DNA from: Bryopsis sp. KO-2023
Taxonomy: Eukaryota; Chlorophyta; Ulvophyceae; Bryopsidales; Bryopsidaceae
Assembly: GCA_030272585.1 (NCBI GenBank)
Contig: BSYQ01000001.1
Span: 4,154,001 to 4,218,000, forward strand
Length of the DNA stretch: 64,000 nucleotides
Direction: 5' to 3'
The position numbers and the translations under genes were made by a program. Below, piece after piece: positions 38,333-51,800 of this stretch (within the stretch, counting starts at the first letter, position 1; the number at the start of each line of letters is the position of its first letter). A model generated the notes under the pieces. It worked only from the letters and a program-made list of their open reading frames with translations. It was not told where the DNA came from and made no database searches.

Positions 38333-39593
38333 ATGATGAAGGTGTTGTTCGTTTCGCTGGTGGCGGCGTTGTGCTTGGTGGTGGTGACTGGTAGGTTTTC
38401 ACACGCGATCCGATGCGTGCTGGCGGCGACTCTTGCCTGAAGTTGAACGTTGCTTTTCGCTGTTCGATGATTCTTGTTTTGATTATTTGGTAGGCAATGC
38501 CTCGTATTATGTGGTTGAAGAGCCCACCTACTATTACTATGACAGCGTTTACGCGGTGAGTTGCTTTGAATCCTTCAAATCATCTTTTGCGGGCAGCAAT
38601 CCTTTGTCGAGCACCGCCCGGTTGCTTCTGCTTATCCACTGATGGCGCTTTTGTGTGCTTCTGTTTTGCAGCAACGTGAGTATCCTCTGCAACATTTATG
38701 GATTTGTGCGATCTCAGTGAAGGTTTCTTTTCTCGAGGACCTTTGATCGCCGATCAGATTTGAGTGCTGCCGCCTTTCAGATCAATCTGCATATCCATTG
38801 CACACCACCTTCATGCTGTCATGAGATCCACCCTCTTCCTGACCTTTGCTGTAGGCTGTAGTCGATTAGGGTGGAAATTTTAAATTGATTTGGTCACTTT
38901 TACACTCTCTTTTTTGGTGGGGAAAATGCATGGATTTGATATCATTTGAATGAATCTGTGTTTGGGGATGCAGCTTCGTCTGGCTTGGTGAAGTTGCCTG
39001 ACGCTCCTCCTGCTCCAGCTCCCTCTCCTCCTCCTCCTGCAGAAGCAGAGGAAGAGGAGGAGGAGGAAGAAGAGGAGGAGGTCTCAGACTCTCCTGTTAT
39101 TACTGGAGTGAGTAGTTCCATCCTTTCCATGAGATCCTAGAAATAATTTAATCATGGTGGCTGAGTTCGTGAGGAGGAAGAGGAAGCTGAATTTTCACCT
39201 GCACGACTTCTCCTCAAGTGTTTATTAGGTTCAGCATGGTGACATGTTTTTCCAACCTGAAAAATCTCAACCATGCAATTTCTGCAAAGGAGCAAGGTCC
39301 CCTTTTGGGTTGCAGAGGGAAAACTCGCTGATATTTTTTTGGAGGAGGAAGAGGATATTCTGATTGGGGTTTTGGCATCACCCTCCGTCGTTTTTGTGTC
39401 GTTGATCTTTGCTGAAAAAAAGATGCTGGTGGTTTAGGGCATCGGCACTGGTTTCTTCCGCCAATTCTTCCCTCGTGCTGCACCTGCCTTGGCACGCGGA
39501 TCTGAAATTGGATCTCAGGCTGTCCAGTCGGAGGCATTCGCGACGATTGCCCAAGGGGCTGTTGATGCCGCTCTGGGTGCTATTACCGGATAG
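38333..39593 (+). CDS. Secreted acidic Pro/Glu-rich small protein with 4-nt micro-exon
   Basis: Exons 38333-38390, 38494-38555, 38672-38675, 38974-39107 and 39438-39593 give 137 aa. A signal peptide (MMKVLFVSLVAALCLVVVTG) is followed by a Tyr cluster (EEPTYYYYDSVYA), a Pro stretch (PDAPPAPAPSPPPPAEA), eleven Glu in a row, and an Ala/Gly-rich C-terminus (FFRQFFPRAAPALARG). Exon 2 ends in phase 0 and exon 4 starts in phase 1, so direct joining hits a stop within six codons. The 4-nt exon CAAC, flanked by TTTTGCAG and GTGAGT, restores the frame. No family is recognised; it is probably exported or vacuolar. Confidence 0.75.
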
Positions 39594-40495
39594 AAGTCCA
39601 AATGAAAAGAAGTTTTTCCCAGTCCTTTTATCTATCTCTATATTTTGGGGTACCTTTCGTTGATTTTTAAGAGATTGCATTAAAAAGTCTTACATAGGGT
39701 TGCATCATCATCATGGCAAATTCTCTTAACAGACCTTTTTTTATATTTGAAGAGTTTCCTTGGGTTTTACTGTGTGGCGTGAACGAGAGGGGACTTTTTC
39801 TGGCACAGTGGATGATGTACAGCTTGTGATAAAACCGGTGTTTACAATAATTCCTTGCCCCAGGGGTCCCTATGTAAGAAGGAAAAAAAATGTGGGGGTG
39901 TTATGATTTTCTCGATGTTCCGAGAGAACAAATTTGATATTTTGATGCAGTCACAGTGAATAAATTGTGCCTGTCTTCTTTGTCAATTTTTTTTTCCTTT
40001 TTGCTAGCCGGAAATTCATGGTGATTTTGGAGGTATGTGCGGAAAAGGTTTTTGTTAGGAGTTGATGGAATCTACAAATCCATAAATATGTTGACCACCA
40101 CTCCCCAAAGAAAAAACTCAAGGCCCTGTTGCAATTTTTCCATAAAGGCGAAACAGACTATTATTGGTTGATGCTTCAAATCCCCTTCCAACTAAGTATT
40201 GACCCCAAAATCCGAGTGTTCAATACATTACATTTATAAAATAGAAAGCAAGCAAGAAAAAAATTTGTTCAGCACCAACTGTTCAGTCATAAAAAACCGT
40301 CCACTCAAAAAAGGGTGATGTCCGTTTCTGTAACGCATGCGTGTGCGCGTTAGTGGCCAAGAATGTCAAGGAGGAGCGTACGGCAGCCCGAGGGGCAGAG
40401 ACAACGCGATTGAAGAAACCAGTTGAACGTATGATACAGCTTTCTGTTTGAAGAGTTTTTCTGCGACGTTGGGCTGCTGAGAGACGAAGGCAAAA
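39594..40495. other. Intergenic region upstream of V-ATPase B
   Basis: 3' UTR of the acidic protein gene and the V-ATPase B promoter. Minus-strand frames at 40283-40808 overlap V-ATPase exons and are shadows. No gene is seen. Confidence 0.5.
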
Positions 40496-43400
40496 ATGTC
40501 GAACGTGGACGTGCTGGCATCCGAGATGGCCTTGAAGGCCAACATTGAGGCAGCCAGCAGGGATTATATTTGCCAGCCTCACCTTGGTAGGGCGGAGTGC
40601 TGGAAACTGTGGTCGCAGTTGTCGAAAAGAGACGCTGGAAAGACGACGAGCGCATTTTTCGTTCAGATCTTGGGCATGGTTCGCTCTGACGCAGTTTTCT
40701 CGTCTCTGTGCTTGCCCCACTCCCACAGAATATCGAACGATTGGAGGTGTGAGCGGACCTCTCGTTGCTGTCGAGTTCGTCAAGGTGAGCCCGGCACAGC
40801 ACTCTCACAAGCCGCGGGAGCGCGCGAATTTCCCTTCTGGTTTTGCTCTGCTCACAGATCTTATGTGCCAGGACGCGGGTGCAGCGCCCAGGTGTCCATT
40901 GCAGATTAACTCATTATTATTTTTTTATTTATTCTCCCAAAGGGTCCCAAGTATGCCGAGATCGTTAACTTGCGGTTGGGCGACGGAACCATGCGTCGTG
41001 GCCAAGTTCTGGAAGTGGACGGTGACCGTGCGGTCGTCCAGGTGTTCGAAGGGACTTCCGGGATTGATAACAAGAAAACAACCCTCGAATTCACTGGAGA
41101 GGTGGGTTGGGGATCTGCACAATCAACAGATCTTTTCTGGACAGACAAGCTATTTCCTTCTGGCACAAGTCCCACACAAGAAATGAACCCCCAACCCTGT
41201 TTTTGTGTTAATGCGGTTCCTTCAGGTGCTGAAAGCTCCTGTCTCGGTGGACATGTTGGGGCGAGTCTTCAATGGATCTGGAAAACCTATCGATGGAGGG
41301 TACGCCAACCGACACATATCATAAAATCAAAAAAAAAATCGTACTTCATGTTGGCAAAAATAACAAACGAGCAGATGGATAGGTAGATCAAGGATGGATA
41401 GAGCGTGGGAATTTATATGAATTGTTTCTGGATTCTTTTGGTGCGCAGTCCTCCGGTGCTTGCCGAAGCTTACCTGGACATCCAGGGATCCTCCATCAAC
41501 CCTTCCGAAAGAACTTACCCCGAAGAAATGATTCAAACCGGTATCTCTACCATCGATGTCATGAACTCCATCGCTCGAGGGCAGAAGATCCCTCTTTTCT
41601 CGGCTGCAGGTGTGGATTGCTCCTTTCTCCTTGCAAATGTTGTGTGCATCACCCTTTCCAAAAAGAACCTCAAATGCACAGCAAGGAAATGAGCACCTCA
41701 TGAATACATAATCAGTTTTTCGTCGACAAGCCAAAAATCGCCCAAGGACATTGCTATAAATATAAGTATATATTGCTGAGGTTCATGCAGCGTCAATTCG
41801 GAAGAGCCTCTCGACAAATGCTGTGTTCCAGCGCTTCTGAATCTAAATATCCTCAACATCATCTGGGCTGCAGTGTGAGTCTCAAGTCCTGAACAAAACG
41901 TTTGTAAATTCTAATGGCATCGATACCGACTCGTGTTTTCTGTGATATTTAGGTCTCCCACATAACGACATTGCTGCCCAGATTTGCCGTCAAGCCGGTC
42001 TGGTTAGTCAAGTCGAGGGGAAGGGTGAGGATTTCGCCATCGTCTTTGCTGCTATGGGAGTCAACATGGAAACCGCCCATTACTTCAAACAGGTAATCCA
42101 CCTTTCCACAGTTTGAAAATCTTGGTTCAAGAACTGTTCGTACACAACATGGCAGTCGTCAAGCCACCAAGTGCTCGAAAATGGAAAATCTGGGCTTTGT
42201 TTTGACTCTTTTTCCCCCACCTTCATCAGGATTTCGAAGAGAATGGTTCCATGGAGAAGACTGTCCTTTTCTTGAATTTGGCTAATGACCCGACCATCGA
42301 GAGAATCATCACCCCCAGAATTGCGCTGACCACTGCGGAGTACTTGGCCTACGAGAAGGGAATGCACGTCCTCGTCATTCTGACCGACATGAGTTCATAC
42401 GCCGATGCTCTCCGTGAGGTTTCGGCTGCCAGAGAAGAAGTGCCTGGTCGTCGTGGTTACCCAGGTCAGTCTTGGCCCATTCCGAAAGAAACCCCAGTCT
42501 GTCATCAACCACAGATCAATTTCTTTGCTCCTCGATTATGGACTGAAAAATTGCAACCCTGTCCCAACTGAAAATCCGAGTCTGTCGTGGGAGGATATGT
42601 TTCTTTGTCCATTTTGCTTCTCTGTGAAATCCAGTTCGTTGTTTTGATCATGCCCAACCCAATTAATGGTTTTCAGCATCGAATATGTAAACGCTTTCAT
42701 ATTTGCGCAGGTTATATGTACACGGATCTGGCTACGATCTACGAGCGCGCAGGAAGAATTTCAAACAGGAAGGGGTCGATCACTCAGCTCCCCATTTTGA
42801 CCATGCCTAACGACGACATCACCCATCCAATTCCCGATTTGACCGGGTACATTACTGAGGGTCAAATCTACGTCGACCGTCAGCTCCACAACAAGCAAGT
42901 TTACCCTCCCGTCAATGTGCTGCCATCGCTTTCCAGGTTGATGAAATCTGCCATCGGTGAAGGAATGACCAGGAAAGACCATTCCGAGGTGTCCAATCAG
43001 CTCTATGCCAATTATGCCATTGGTGAGTTTCTCCTTCTCGACCTATAAGTATGAAAAATGACATGAGTCATTGGCAATTGAACAGTTTTTGAGCTGAATT
43101 GGGGGTTTCTTCACTCCTTGAATTGCCATGAAATGAGAGGAAAAAAAAGGATATTTCTTGCTGAGTTCACATTATGTTGCAGAAAAGGCTCCATGTCCTC
43201 TGTGTCAGAATACATACAGTATGGGCTGATGGGTGCAATTTTCCGAGCTGGGAACAAGACTGACCATTTGGTGTGGATTGTGGTGTTTTTAGGTAAGGAT
43301 GTGGCTGCCATGAAGGCTGTGGTCGGAGAAGAGGCCCTTTCTGACGAAGATAAATTGTATCTGGAATTCCTGGAAAAATTCGAGAAGAAATTCGTCGCAC

Positions 43401-43537
43401 AGGGAGCCTATGATGCCAGGAGTATTTTCCAGTCTCTGGATCTGGCCTGGTCGCTGCTGAGAATTTTCCCTAAGGAACTCCTCAGGCGAATTACTCCCAA
43501 GACCTTGGAGGAATACTATGACCGAAAGGAAGACTAA
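40496..43537 (+). CDS. VMA2/VHA-B: V-type H+-ATPase subunit B
   Basis: Nine exons keep phase and give 490 aa, the usual length: 40496-40586, 40729-40784, 40943-41101, 41226-41299, 41449-41609, 41953-42092, 42230-42464, 42711-43022 and 43293-43537. Landmarks: [59 protein letters not shown] (where catalytic subunit A has a P-loop, B does not), [40 protein letters not shown] and [20 protein letters not shown]. Subunit B is the non-catalytic nucleotide-binding partner of A in the V1 hexamer and acidifies vacuoles and endosomes. Confidence 0.98.
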
Positions 43538-44704
43538 GCAAAAAGAAGGAAAAGAAAAGAAAAAAAAAAAAACAGCCAGGGGAAACTTTTATTTTATTTC
43601 CCCTTCTTTTTCTTGTTCTGTTTTTTTTTCTTTCCTCTCTCTTTTGTCGGTGCCAAGTGCAATGAACGTCGGTCTTCCTCAACCCGAGGCTTTTGAAAAG
43701 AATCAAACAGCTTTGGGATCTAAATTTGTAGCCATGTGATGCGATGACGTTTTTTTCTTTTTCTTTTTCTTTTTCCTTTAAAAAAAAGCAAGAAAAAAAA
43801 AGGAGCAAACAGAAGAGGTGGTTTCGCTCGGGGGATGTGTTTCGTGTGTTTGTCGAGGTTCATTAATTGGGGTCGATGAATACATTTTTGGCAGTGCGGT
43901 GGTTTCTGGCCAGTTGCTGCAGCAATCGGGGGGGGGGGGAGTAGGAAGTGGAGACCCGTGGTTGCTCTTCTTCTAGTATCGATTTCCTATTTCGATGGCA
44001 GAATTCATTGGTGTTGTGCAAGGTGGTGTGTTCATTTTTTTTTGTTTTTCGAGGTGGCCCCACTGGTTTTGATTATTTTTTTTGCAGGGGTTTGGGTGGG
44101 GGGGAGTTGGGTTGGTTTTCGTAACTTTAATGTGGGAGTTTCCTTGGAGATGAAGAACAAAGTGAATGCAGTGTTTGGCTGTTATGGACGAAGGCGATGG
44201 TAAAGATTGATTTCAGTCAGAGGAATTATCCCTTTGGTCACTTGGTTGATGTTTCGTGTGGGTTCTTTCCGTCAGACCAGTTTATTCAAGTTTGAGGAGA
44301 TGCAGGGTAATTGCAGCATACGCGTGCAGAGCTTGTGGCCCGACAGAGATGAGTCCGGGACAATTTAATCATTTGTTTCGGCTTGCATATTTATGAGAAG
44401 TATCATGGGGATGCGTAGTCTTGTACTTATTCAAACCAAACGCACCCCCACAGTTATCCCCTCCAGTGATGGACATGCCACCCTTTACATGAATTTAGAC
44501 AATGAAGTTGGCAAAGAGAAGGAGAAGTTGGGGGGTGTCGGCCAAAACAATGATTACATTGTGCTGGCTCCCAAAATCCAGTCTTCTGGAATTGAGATCA
44601 GAGAGAGCCCGACCTCACAGTCCACGCGAATGTCAAATGGAAAATGCAAGTGTTACAACTGAAAGTGACTTAGTTGAACAGCCCCTTGTTTTCAGCAGTT
44701 GGTT
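43538..44704. other. Convergent intergenic region (V-ATPase B / armadillo gene)
   Basis: A- and T-run-rich 3' sequence with G-runs near 43,930 and 44,090-44,105. No exon is supported. Confidence 0.5.
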
Positions 44705-47618
44705 TCAAGGCAATTTCGCCATCTCTGTGTCTGGTGCTGTTGCTGGGCGCTGAGTACCATCTAATCCGGAGGATTTGGAGTCTGTGCTGCTGGTAGTGGG
44801 GGCTGTGAAAGGCCTTTCCCACGCCCACGTTCGTCGAGGAATGTTAGCTCCTGTGATGTAATCTGGAACCTTGTAGAGAGTCATCTCTGTGGCGTATCGT
44901 GGGACCATAGCAAGATTGAGCAAAACCTGAAAAATCGCCAGATATCAGTGTGAGCCATGCAAAAAAAGTTCTTGCTCCTTTCTCCATTCCACAGGTGGGT
45001 GCTTAAGCGATGCTTTCTTTTGGCGATTAGAAATCTGCCCGTGTTTGACAATAGGTGTCAGTTTCTTGCTGCACTACCTGGCGTGTGTTCCATCGGACAT
45101 GGTGTATCTTTGACTCCAGCAGAGGTGTCAGATATCGAACAGAGCCGCAAGCGAAGATCTCCTGCTTGCACTTCTCCTTCAGAGACATCAATCGGAGGCA
45201 TCCAGACCCGTAGGTTTGAGCCTCAGCCATCCCAGGTTCCAGTTTGCCTGCCTTCTTCTTTCCCTTCTTCCCCTTCTTGCCTTTTTTCCCTTTCTTACCG
45301 CTGGCTTCAGTTTCCAAGCCTTTTGGTGTGGCGATCGGGAGTGGTCCTTCGGGACCCTGACAGAGCTGCACCAAATGCCGAATCCCACCTGCCTGAAAGG
45401 AAAGAGTCAGACCTAGGGTGGTGGATAGGAACTCGATACCAGGTTGTTGCAAGCATCCCGACCGCATCACTGAGAAATCATGTTGTGAGATCGAATGCTG
45501 GTTATCAGAAAACAAGGTCAAGGGCCTCAGGTCTTAATGGAAACAGTAATGAAATCGGATGAGTTTTCTCCCCTACATTGGCAATAAGCTTGGCCCTGTG
45601 CATCACCAAAGCTTTCACATCTTCGTCCACCAGCTGTTCTTCGATGTTCAGCTGCGCACCTTCTTGATCCAGTCCCAGGGTTCGAAAATCGGGTGCACCC
45701 TGCATTCAATACAAATATGTTCATTGAACAGTGAAGTTCCGGACCTTCATTCCAACATGGTCGTCATGTCCTTGTGTTCCACTCAGTGTAATCATGGTAA
45801 TCCAGCTGAGATGTTGTCAGCCAGTCTGACATAGGCTTTATGTCATCTCAACCCTACCGGCAGGACATCTTGTTCTTGGCCCTTGGCCATTTGATCGCCT
45901 GACTTAGATTCTGGCAAAAGAATCACCCAGAGGCACCCGGCAGCTGCTCCCCTTGCTGGCAGGGGGAGAAAACTGTTGCTCATGATTCTAACCATTGCTT
46001 CTATGCCTTCGGAACTGAGAAAGGATTGCTTGACGGTGTTGGACTTCGTGGATTGGAGAATTTGATGCAAGGCTTCCACTGCTGCCGTCTTAGCTTGAGC
46101 TGGGCTCTTGTGAAGGCAAATCTGGAACATTGACAGGGAAACGGTCGGAAATATCCACCAGGATGTTGATGCCGGTGCATCAAATTGGTTACATGATTTC
46201 TTGAGTTTTTTTGAACGGATTTCGGGAACGAACCACCAATTCGATAGAAAGTATGGTGTGCAGTGCAGCAATTGGCAGACACATAAAAACAAGGAAAAAA
46301 AATAGCAAAAAAGAAAAGGGGCATGATGATCGATCAAATGTTTTATCATACATTCCCATTGTCGAGCAGCCACCATGATCCCTCACATCAACAAAGGCCT
46401 CCACCCCCCCACGAAGGACGGTTTCTTCTTGAGCCATTTGCATTGCTGCTTTGTCGGCGGATGACAGACCTTCCTCGGGCTTGGGCTCCTCCCCGACCAA
46501 ATATTGAAAAGTTATGGCAGCGTTGGCTGAAGCAGCGTTCCCTCCAAACATGGGCATGCTCTTGTGCAGCCGCAAGGCATTCACCAATGGGCCCCAGTTC
46601 CAATCCCTCATTGCTTTCAGCAATTTGGGTTTGGTGTCCGGGGAGCTTGCCAAAATTCTCAGCACACCTGCTAGGAAAACGAACATTTCTCTCAAAAGCA
46701 TTTCAGGCACCTCCCCTTCCATATAAATGCTGTACATCTCAGTGTCCGTTTCCGTGATGGCTATGGTTAGGGTTGGTTTTTTCTTTTACTTGGGCAAGTT
46801 TTGTTGAAAATTTATTTCTTTCGTACCACATGTGTAGGTGACCAAGCTTGCAGTGCCTTCCGAGAGATTGTTCAACAATGTTGGGATTGGGGAGGGTCTA
46901 GCAGCAAGCATCGTTTCTCGGCCTGCCTCTGTTTCGATCAGTGTGGTCAAAACTCCGGTGGCGGGGCACCTCTCTGCGACATCTTCGCTTGATATATTTT
47001 TGACAGCCACCTGATCACATTGTGACAGCATTGCATGACTACAACAAGGGATTTTTCCAGGTAAAACTCCAGGGTTTCAAACAATTGGCCATGCTTAGGA
47101 ACGATAGAAGATGTATATCCAAATGCTGGAAAGTGGGGGAGGGGGGTGGGTGCTTTGCCTGACCTCGATGCATTCGAGCTTGATTGCTTCATCTCTTTTG
47201 GCGATGTTTTTTTTGTCTCCAGAGAAGAGTTGTTGCCACAAGAAGAAGCCAGCCTGATATGGTCACACGAATTCTCATGGATTTTCCCCCCTCAATGACA
47301 CAGCCTGGCGCTTGGCACAAGAAATGAATCAAGTGCTCAAGCAAGCCAGGGAATGTGTGGGAAAATATCCATGCGTAGATATGAGTGCACACAACACAGC
47401 GAAATGTTTGCGGTGTTGCGGTACTGGAGGCGGTTGGGCCGTGTTTCTCCGCCCACCTGGGTTTTCGTGATTGTTGGTGGGGTGGTGTTTTTGTCGGATG
47501 GGCCTCGAAAGTTGTCGATCAGCTGAGGCAAATTCTGCGAAAGTTCGAAAATTTCGTCCGACATCCATGATGGTTTTTCCACTTTCTTTCCTTTCCCCTT
47601 GCCGCCCTTTTTCGGCAT
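44705..47618 (-). CDS. Armadillo-repeat protein
   Basis: The first exons are 47457-47618, 47164-47253 and one ending at 47010. Later coding blocks lie near 46,390-46,760, 45,850-46,130, 45,560-45,700, 45,130-45,400 and 44,705-44,925. It starts MPKKGGKGKGKKVEKPSWMS. Arm-type helices follow, such as AKRDEAIKLECIE, GRETMLAARPSPIPTLLNNL, LKAMRDWNWGPLVNALRLHK and QAKTAAVEALHQIL, GGIRHLVQLCQGP, VLLNLAMVPRYATEM. A Lys/Gly insert (GKKGKKGKKGKKGKKK) interrupts one repeat. Total size is probably 500-600 aa. Internal exon edges were not all resolved. Partner and role are unknown; similar algal proteins are often scaffolds, some flagellar. Confidence 0.77.
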
Positions 47619-48893
47619 TTTTCAAGCTTCCAGGTTGCCCTAAGAAATTGCGTTGGGAGGAAATACCAAGCTGAAAAAATCCCAAGAATTCAAGGGGGAC
47701 CCGGGCTCTTTCACTGCGGGTCAACACAGGACGAATTGACCCAGCACTGATCCCACCACGTCGCGAATAAGCGGGTTCTTTTCTTCCATCTGGCAGTGGA
47801 TATTCTGCTCCATGAAAAAAGGAAATAATCCAAAAAATAATTTAAAAAAGTGTTGTTTTGAAGGGTGGCCCAGACCCACTGTTTAATTCTTTCTTTTTTT
47901 TGTTGGAGAGGGGAGTCATTTGTCTGTGGCTTCTCGGGAGTGAGGAGAGGAGGGGGAAGAAAAGAAAGTTTGCCCAATAAGTGGGTTTTAACTCAGGACC
48001 AAAAATCATTGATCAGGAGGATCAGTGCTGTTGATGCAACAAGTCTAGATATATAAAGATTAATCGGTTGTTGCAAAGGAAACATCATTGTGGGAGGAGG
48101 AGAGAGACCCTCTCTGAGAGGCGGTACTCCCCCCCCCCTCCCCAAAAAAAACACGAACAAGGGGAGTGGTGGAAGTGAGAACTACACACTCCATCCCTTG
48201 AATTTCAATCAAAATTCACTGCTTGTGAATGGTCCATGATCTATCTTGCACAAATACTCCTCGAGTGTTTGTTGTGAAGGTCTCATAAACAACACACGAG
48301 TCTTCCTAAGAATGTTTTTTTGGAATCATCCGTCTGCTTGCTGGGGGGATTCTGTCAATTCTGTCAATTCTCAATAACGGGCACCACCCCATCAGAGACT
48401 TAACCTGGATCTGTCTTGACTATTCTTACACCAAGACTCTAGACAACATACAACTTTGATCTGTCGCTAACCCCCCCCCACACCTGTCTACCTTCCGACA
48501 AATGCTAGAAACCACTGTCCCCAAATGCACAAAACCCCCGAAGCTCGAAATATTTCTCTCTACCCAGCAAGCAATCACAAAACCTCCGTCGCCCTCAACA
48601 CCACTTCAGTTGTAGAACACCCCTCCCAAATCGCTAAAAAATATCCTTCCATACAGTTATCTTCCAGAAAAGATCTGTTCCCTCCTTCCAACTATCAACA
48701 TCCAATATATTCACAAGCGATCGAGTCCCTTTTCACATCTCGAATTTTACACGTCCCATTAATCAACCAAAACCTCTTTTTTTTTCTCTTCCCAATCCTT
48801 TTTTTTCCTTAAATTTCGTTCTGTTTCTTTCGATCTTTTCCATTTCTAATATTCTTTCCGGAGGTTCTTTTCTTAAGCTTTTCCTTCTGGATT
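47619..48893. other. Intergenic region between two minus-strand genes
   Basis: Promoter/5' UTR of the armadillo gene and 3' UTR of the coiled-coil gene. A 22-codon ATG frame at about 47,733-47,798 (-) may be an upstream ORF. Polypurine/C-run junction at about 48,127-48,150. No gene is seen. Confidence 0.4.
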
Positions 48894-51800
48894 CTATAAA
48901 TGTCTATCGCGCCGTCCAGCACCTCTTCCCCTTGGATCAGGTTTCGGTTGAATGAAAACGATGGGAGTGTGTTTGCGCCGGCCTTGCTGCGATTCAGTGT
49001 TCCCCTCTTGCTGTTGATCGGTGGCAGAGTCTGGCGCACTCAATTCGCTTTTTGGAGATGCGCTGCCACCCCTCCTGCAAAAAAAACACAAACCAATCAA
49101 CAAATCAAATCAAAACACTCTGACTACAAAAAAGATAATCAAACCACCTTGCACGAGAGTTCTTATTGAATGGGTCAGCATGCCAATCCACTCTTCCATG
49201 TCATAAGGTCATATCCAGGGTTGAAGAAATGCCGAAATTCGGACAATGCGATACGATACCTGCTAGCTCCTGCTGGCGTTGCTTGGACTGGGCCTGATTC
49301 TGCTTCGTTCAGTCTGACTGATTTCCCAGCACTCTCGTCTAGACGATTTCTTTTCGCAGTTTGCTCAGTGCCGACCTCGGTGGCAGAACCCTCTTCTGAC
49401 ATGATCTTTCGTTTTCTCTGCGCACCCACTGCTGAAGGGCCCTGGCATCGAAAAAACATCACAAGCGGTCAAGAGATCGTGCATGCGGCAAAATGACACA
49501 AAAATTCAGATAAAGGGTGGCTTGAGTTGCCATCAGCACCCCCAAAAAAGGGATTTCTCATCTGCCCAAGAAAAATCAACCAAATATTCACACCAGCACA
49601 AACCTAATTTCAGATTTGATGCTTGGTGTGGTGATAATGTTGGCCAAAATTCGATTCTTTTTCTTCACACACACACGCATACCTCAGACATGCTTCCATT
49701 TTCAGCATGGGCACCCCCATCCTCGCCGGCCGCCGGTTTCGGCCGCAAACCCTTCATCTTCATCATAAGAGCCTTGTGCAAATCGTCCAATCGTTTCGAA
49801 CTCCCCCCCGGACTCGTCCCCCCCACTTGCACGGCTGCCCTCCTTTCTGCTGAGCGCTCAGGGGGGCTGCTGGATTTCCTCCGGAAAGTTTCCACCCTTT
49901 GTTGGTGTTGCTCCTGTTGCTCTGCTCCCGCAGTGTCCAGTTTTTGTTTTTGAAGTGCGAGGTCGGCTGCTTTCGAAGCGAGGTTCGCTTGCATGTGTTT
50001 GCACCTCTGCTGACATTCCACCAGGCAGCGCTGAGATTCTGCCAACTCGGCATTCTTAGCAACAATTTGCTCCGTGCCTCTGGAAATTTGATGCTTCAGC
50101 TGGTCCCTTTCGGCAAAAGCATCTCGGAGCTTGCCATCCACCTCCGCTTTGGCTGATTGACATTCTCTACAGAAACCAGGCAGAGAACAAGTACGTGTCA
50201 TTTCTTGACAAAAAGCACCTGGTATTTCGCTCCTTTTTGTATATATATATGGTCTGTCTGACCATATGGATCTTCCAAAAATCAAAGGAAAACGTAATTT
50301 TGATGCAGAAAACCGGACTGTAAGATGTTGGTCGGAGAGGTGCCCATCAATCAATCACCGACTAATCAATATCACTAATCGAAGGCAAGTGTTCTGCACC
50401 TGAGCTGCTGCTGAAGTCCAGTCAACTGTGAAAGTAAATGAGATGTTTCCTGGTCAGACTTGCTTCGCTTCACCAAAACGGCCTCGACGCTAGCAACCTT
50501 TCGACATAAAAAAGGAGAACCCACATGAAATACACCTCATTGTTAAAATATGAAAAAAGGACGGCCACCCAGGGTTTCGATCATTGCCTTGTCATTTTCA
50601 CATATCAAAACTAATGTGGATGTGCTCAGAACAAGAATCCTGAACAACTTTCTTGAAACAAAAAAGGGTTTCCGCCATGGCAACTTTAAAAATCTCCTGG
50701 AACTTGTACAAATATACATATGCATATATATCGTGTCCAATTAAGAATAAAAAGTGTTTTTTAAATCCAATACATTTGACAATCGCCATACCTTGGTTTT
50801 CATGTCTTGGAGGGCACTCTTCAAGTCCTCGTGAACTTGCACTGGGACATAATCTTCGTGGTTTCTCGCAGCTGAAAATAATAAATAAAATAAAAATAAA
50901 AATAAAAAATAAAAAGAGGAAGGACGTCATCAAACATCTCCATACAGTATAAAAGAACGAAAAAAACATGTCCATACAATGTGAAAGAGTGACAGTGGGG
51001 GTTGAGAGGGCATAACTTTCCTCATTATGATGGTTTTCTTTTGCTTTTTTGTTATCATTTTTTAAAGGCAAAATAATGCATGAAGCTTTGCCCCGACCTT
51101 GCTCTTGGCTGGCGTTTCTTGCTTGCAGCTCATCGCATTTGGACTTCAATTTGTCCTTCTCTGCATTCGTTGCAGCAAGCCTTTGCTCGAGTTCGGCTGC
51201 TGAAGATCGCGCTGCCTATTTTTCCCCAATGCAAAAAAAAACAAAAAAAAACACAAGGTCAATTCAATGAGCAGCGGCATTTTTTCTAAAACTAAAAAAA
51301 TTCCACCTCACAAAGCTCTTCAGCATGGAGAAAACGAAGCAGTTCTGTTCCTGGACGCCAGAAAGCACCACTTTCCACCCCCAAAATCCCCACCTCTTCT
51401 TGTTTCCGCATTTGAGCCTCCATGGTTTTACGCTCCCCTTCCAACCGTTTGCTTTCTTTGTACAGGTCCAAGACTTTCTTTTTCAACGCTTGAACGGCGG
51501 TGGAGTTCGACGCCTTTGCTTCATCGCTGTCTTTCACGTGAGCCTGTTTCGCCGATTCCATCGCTTTCACATGGGACTGTTTCGCAGCATCCATGGCTTT
51601 CGCATGATTCTGCTTGAGCGTGACGATCTGCTCCGAAAGGGTTTTCTTGACATCTGTGAGGGTTTTCTTGCTGGCCAAGATTTCCTCGGCATGTGCTTTT
51701 TTCACGTCCTTCAATTCCGTGGACAAGACTGGATCCGGCTTTCCAGCTTCCTCTTTCAACTTGGACATTCGAGCATCATGAGTAACCTAAGGGAAAACCA

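Noticed and set aside
47733-47798. 22-codon minus-strand ORF upstream of the armadillo gene
   Set aside because: It could be a uORF but there is no evidence of where the transcript starts.
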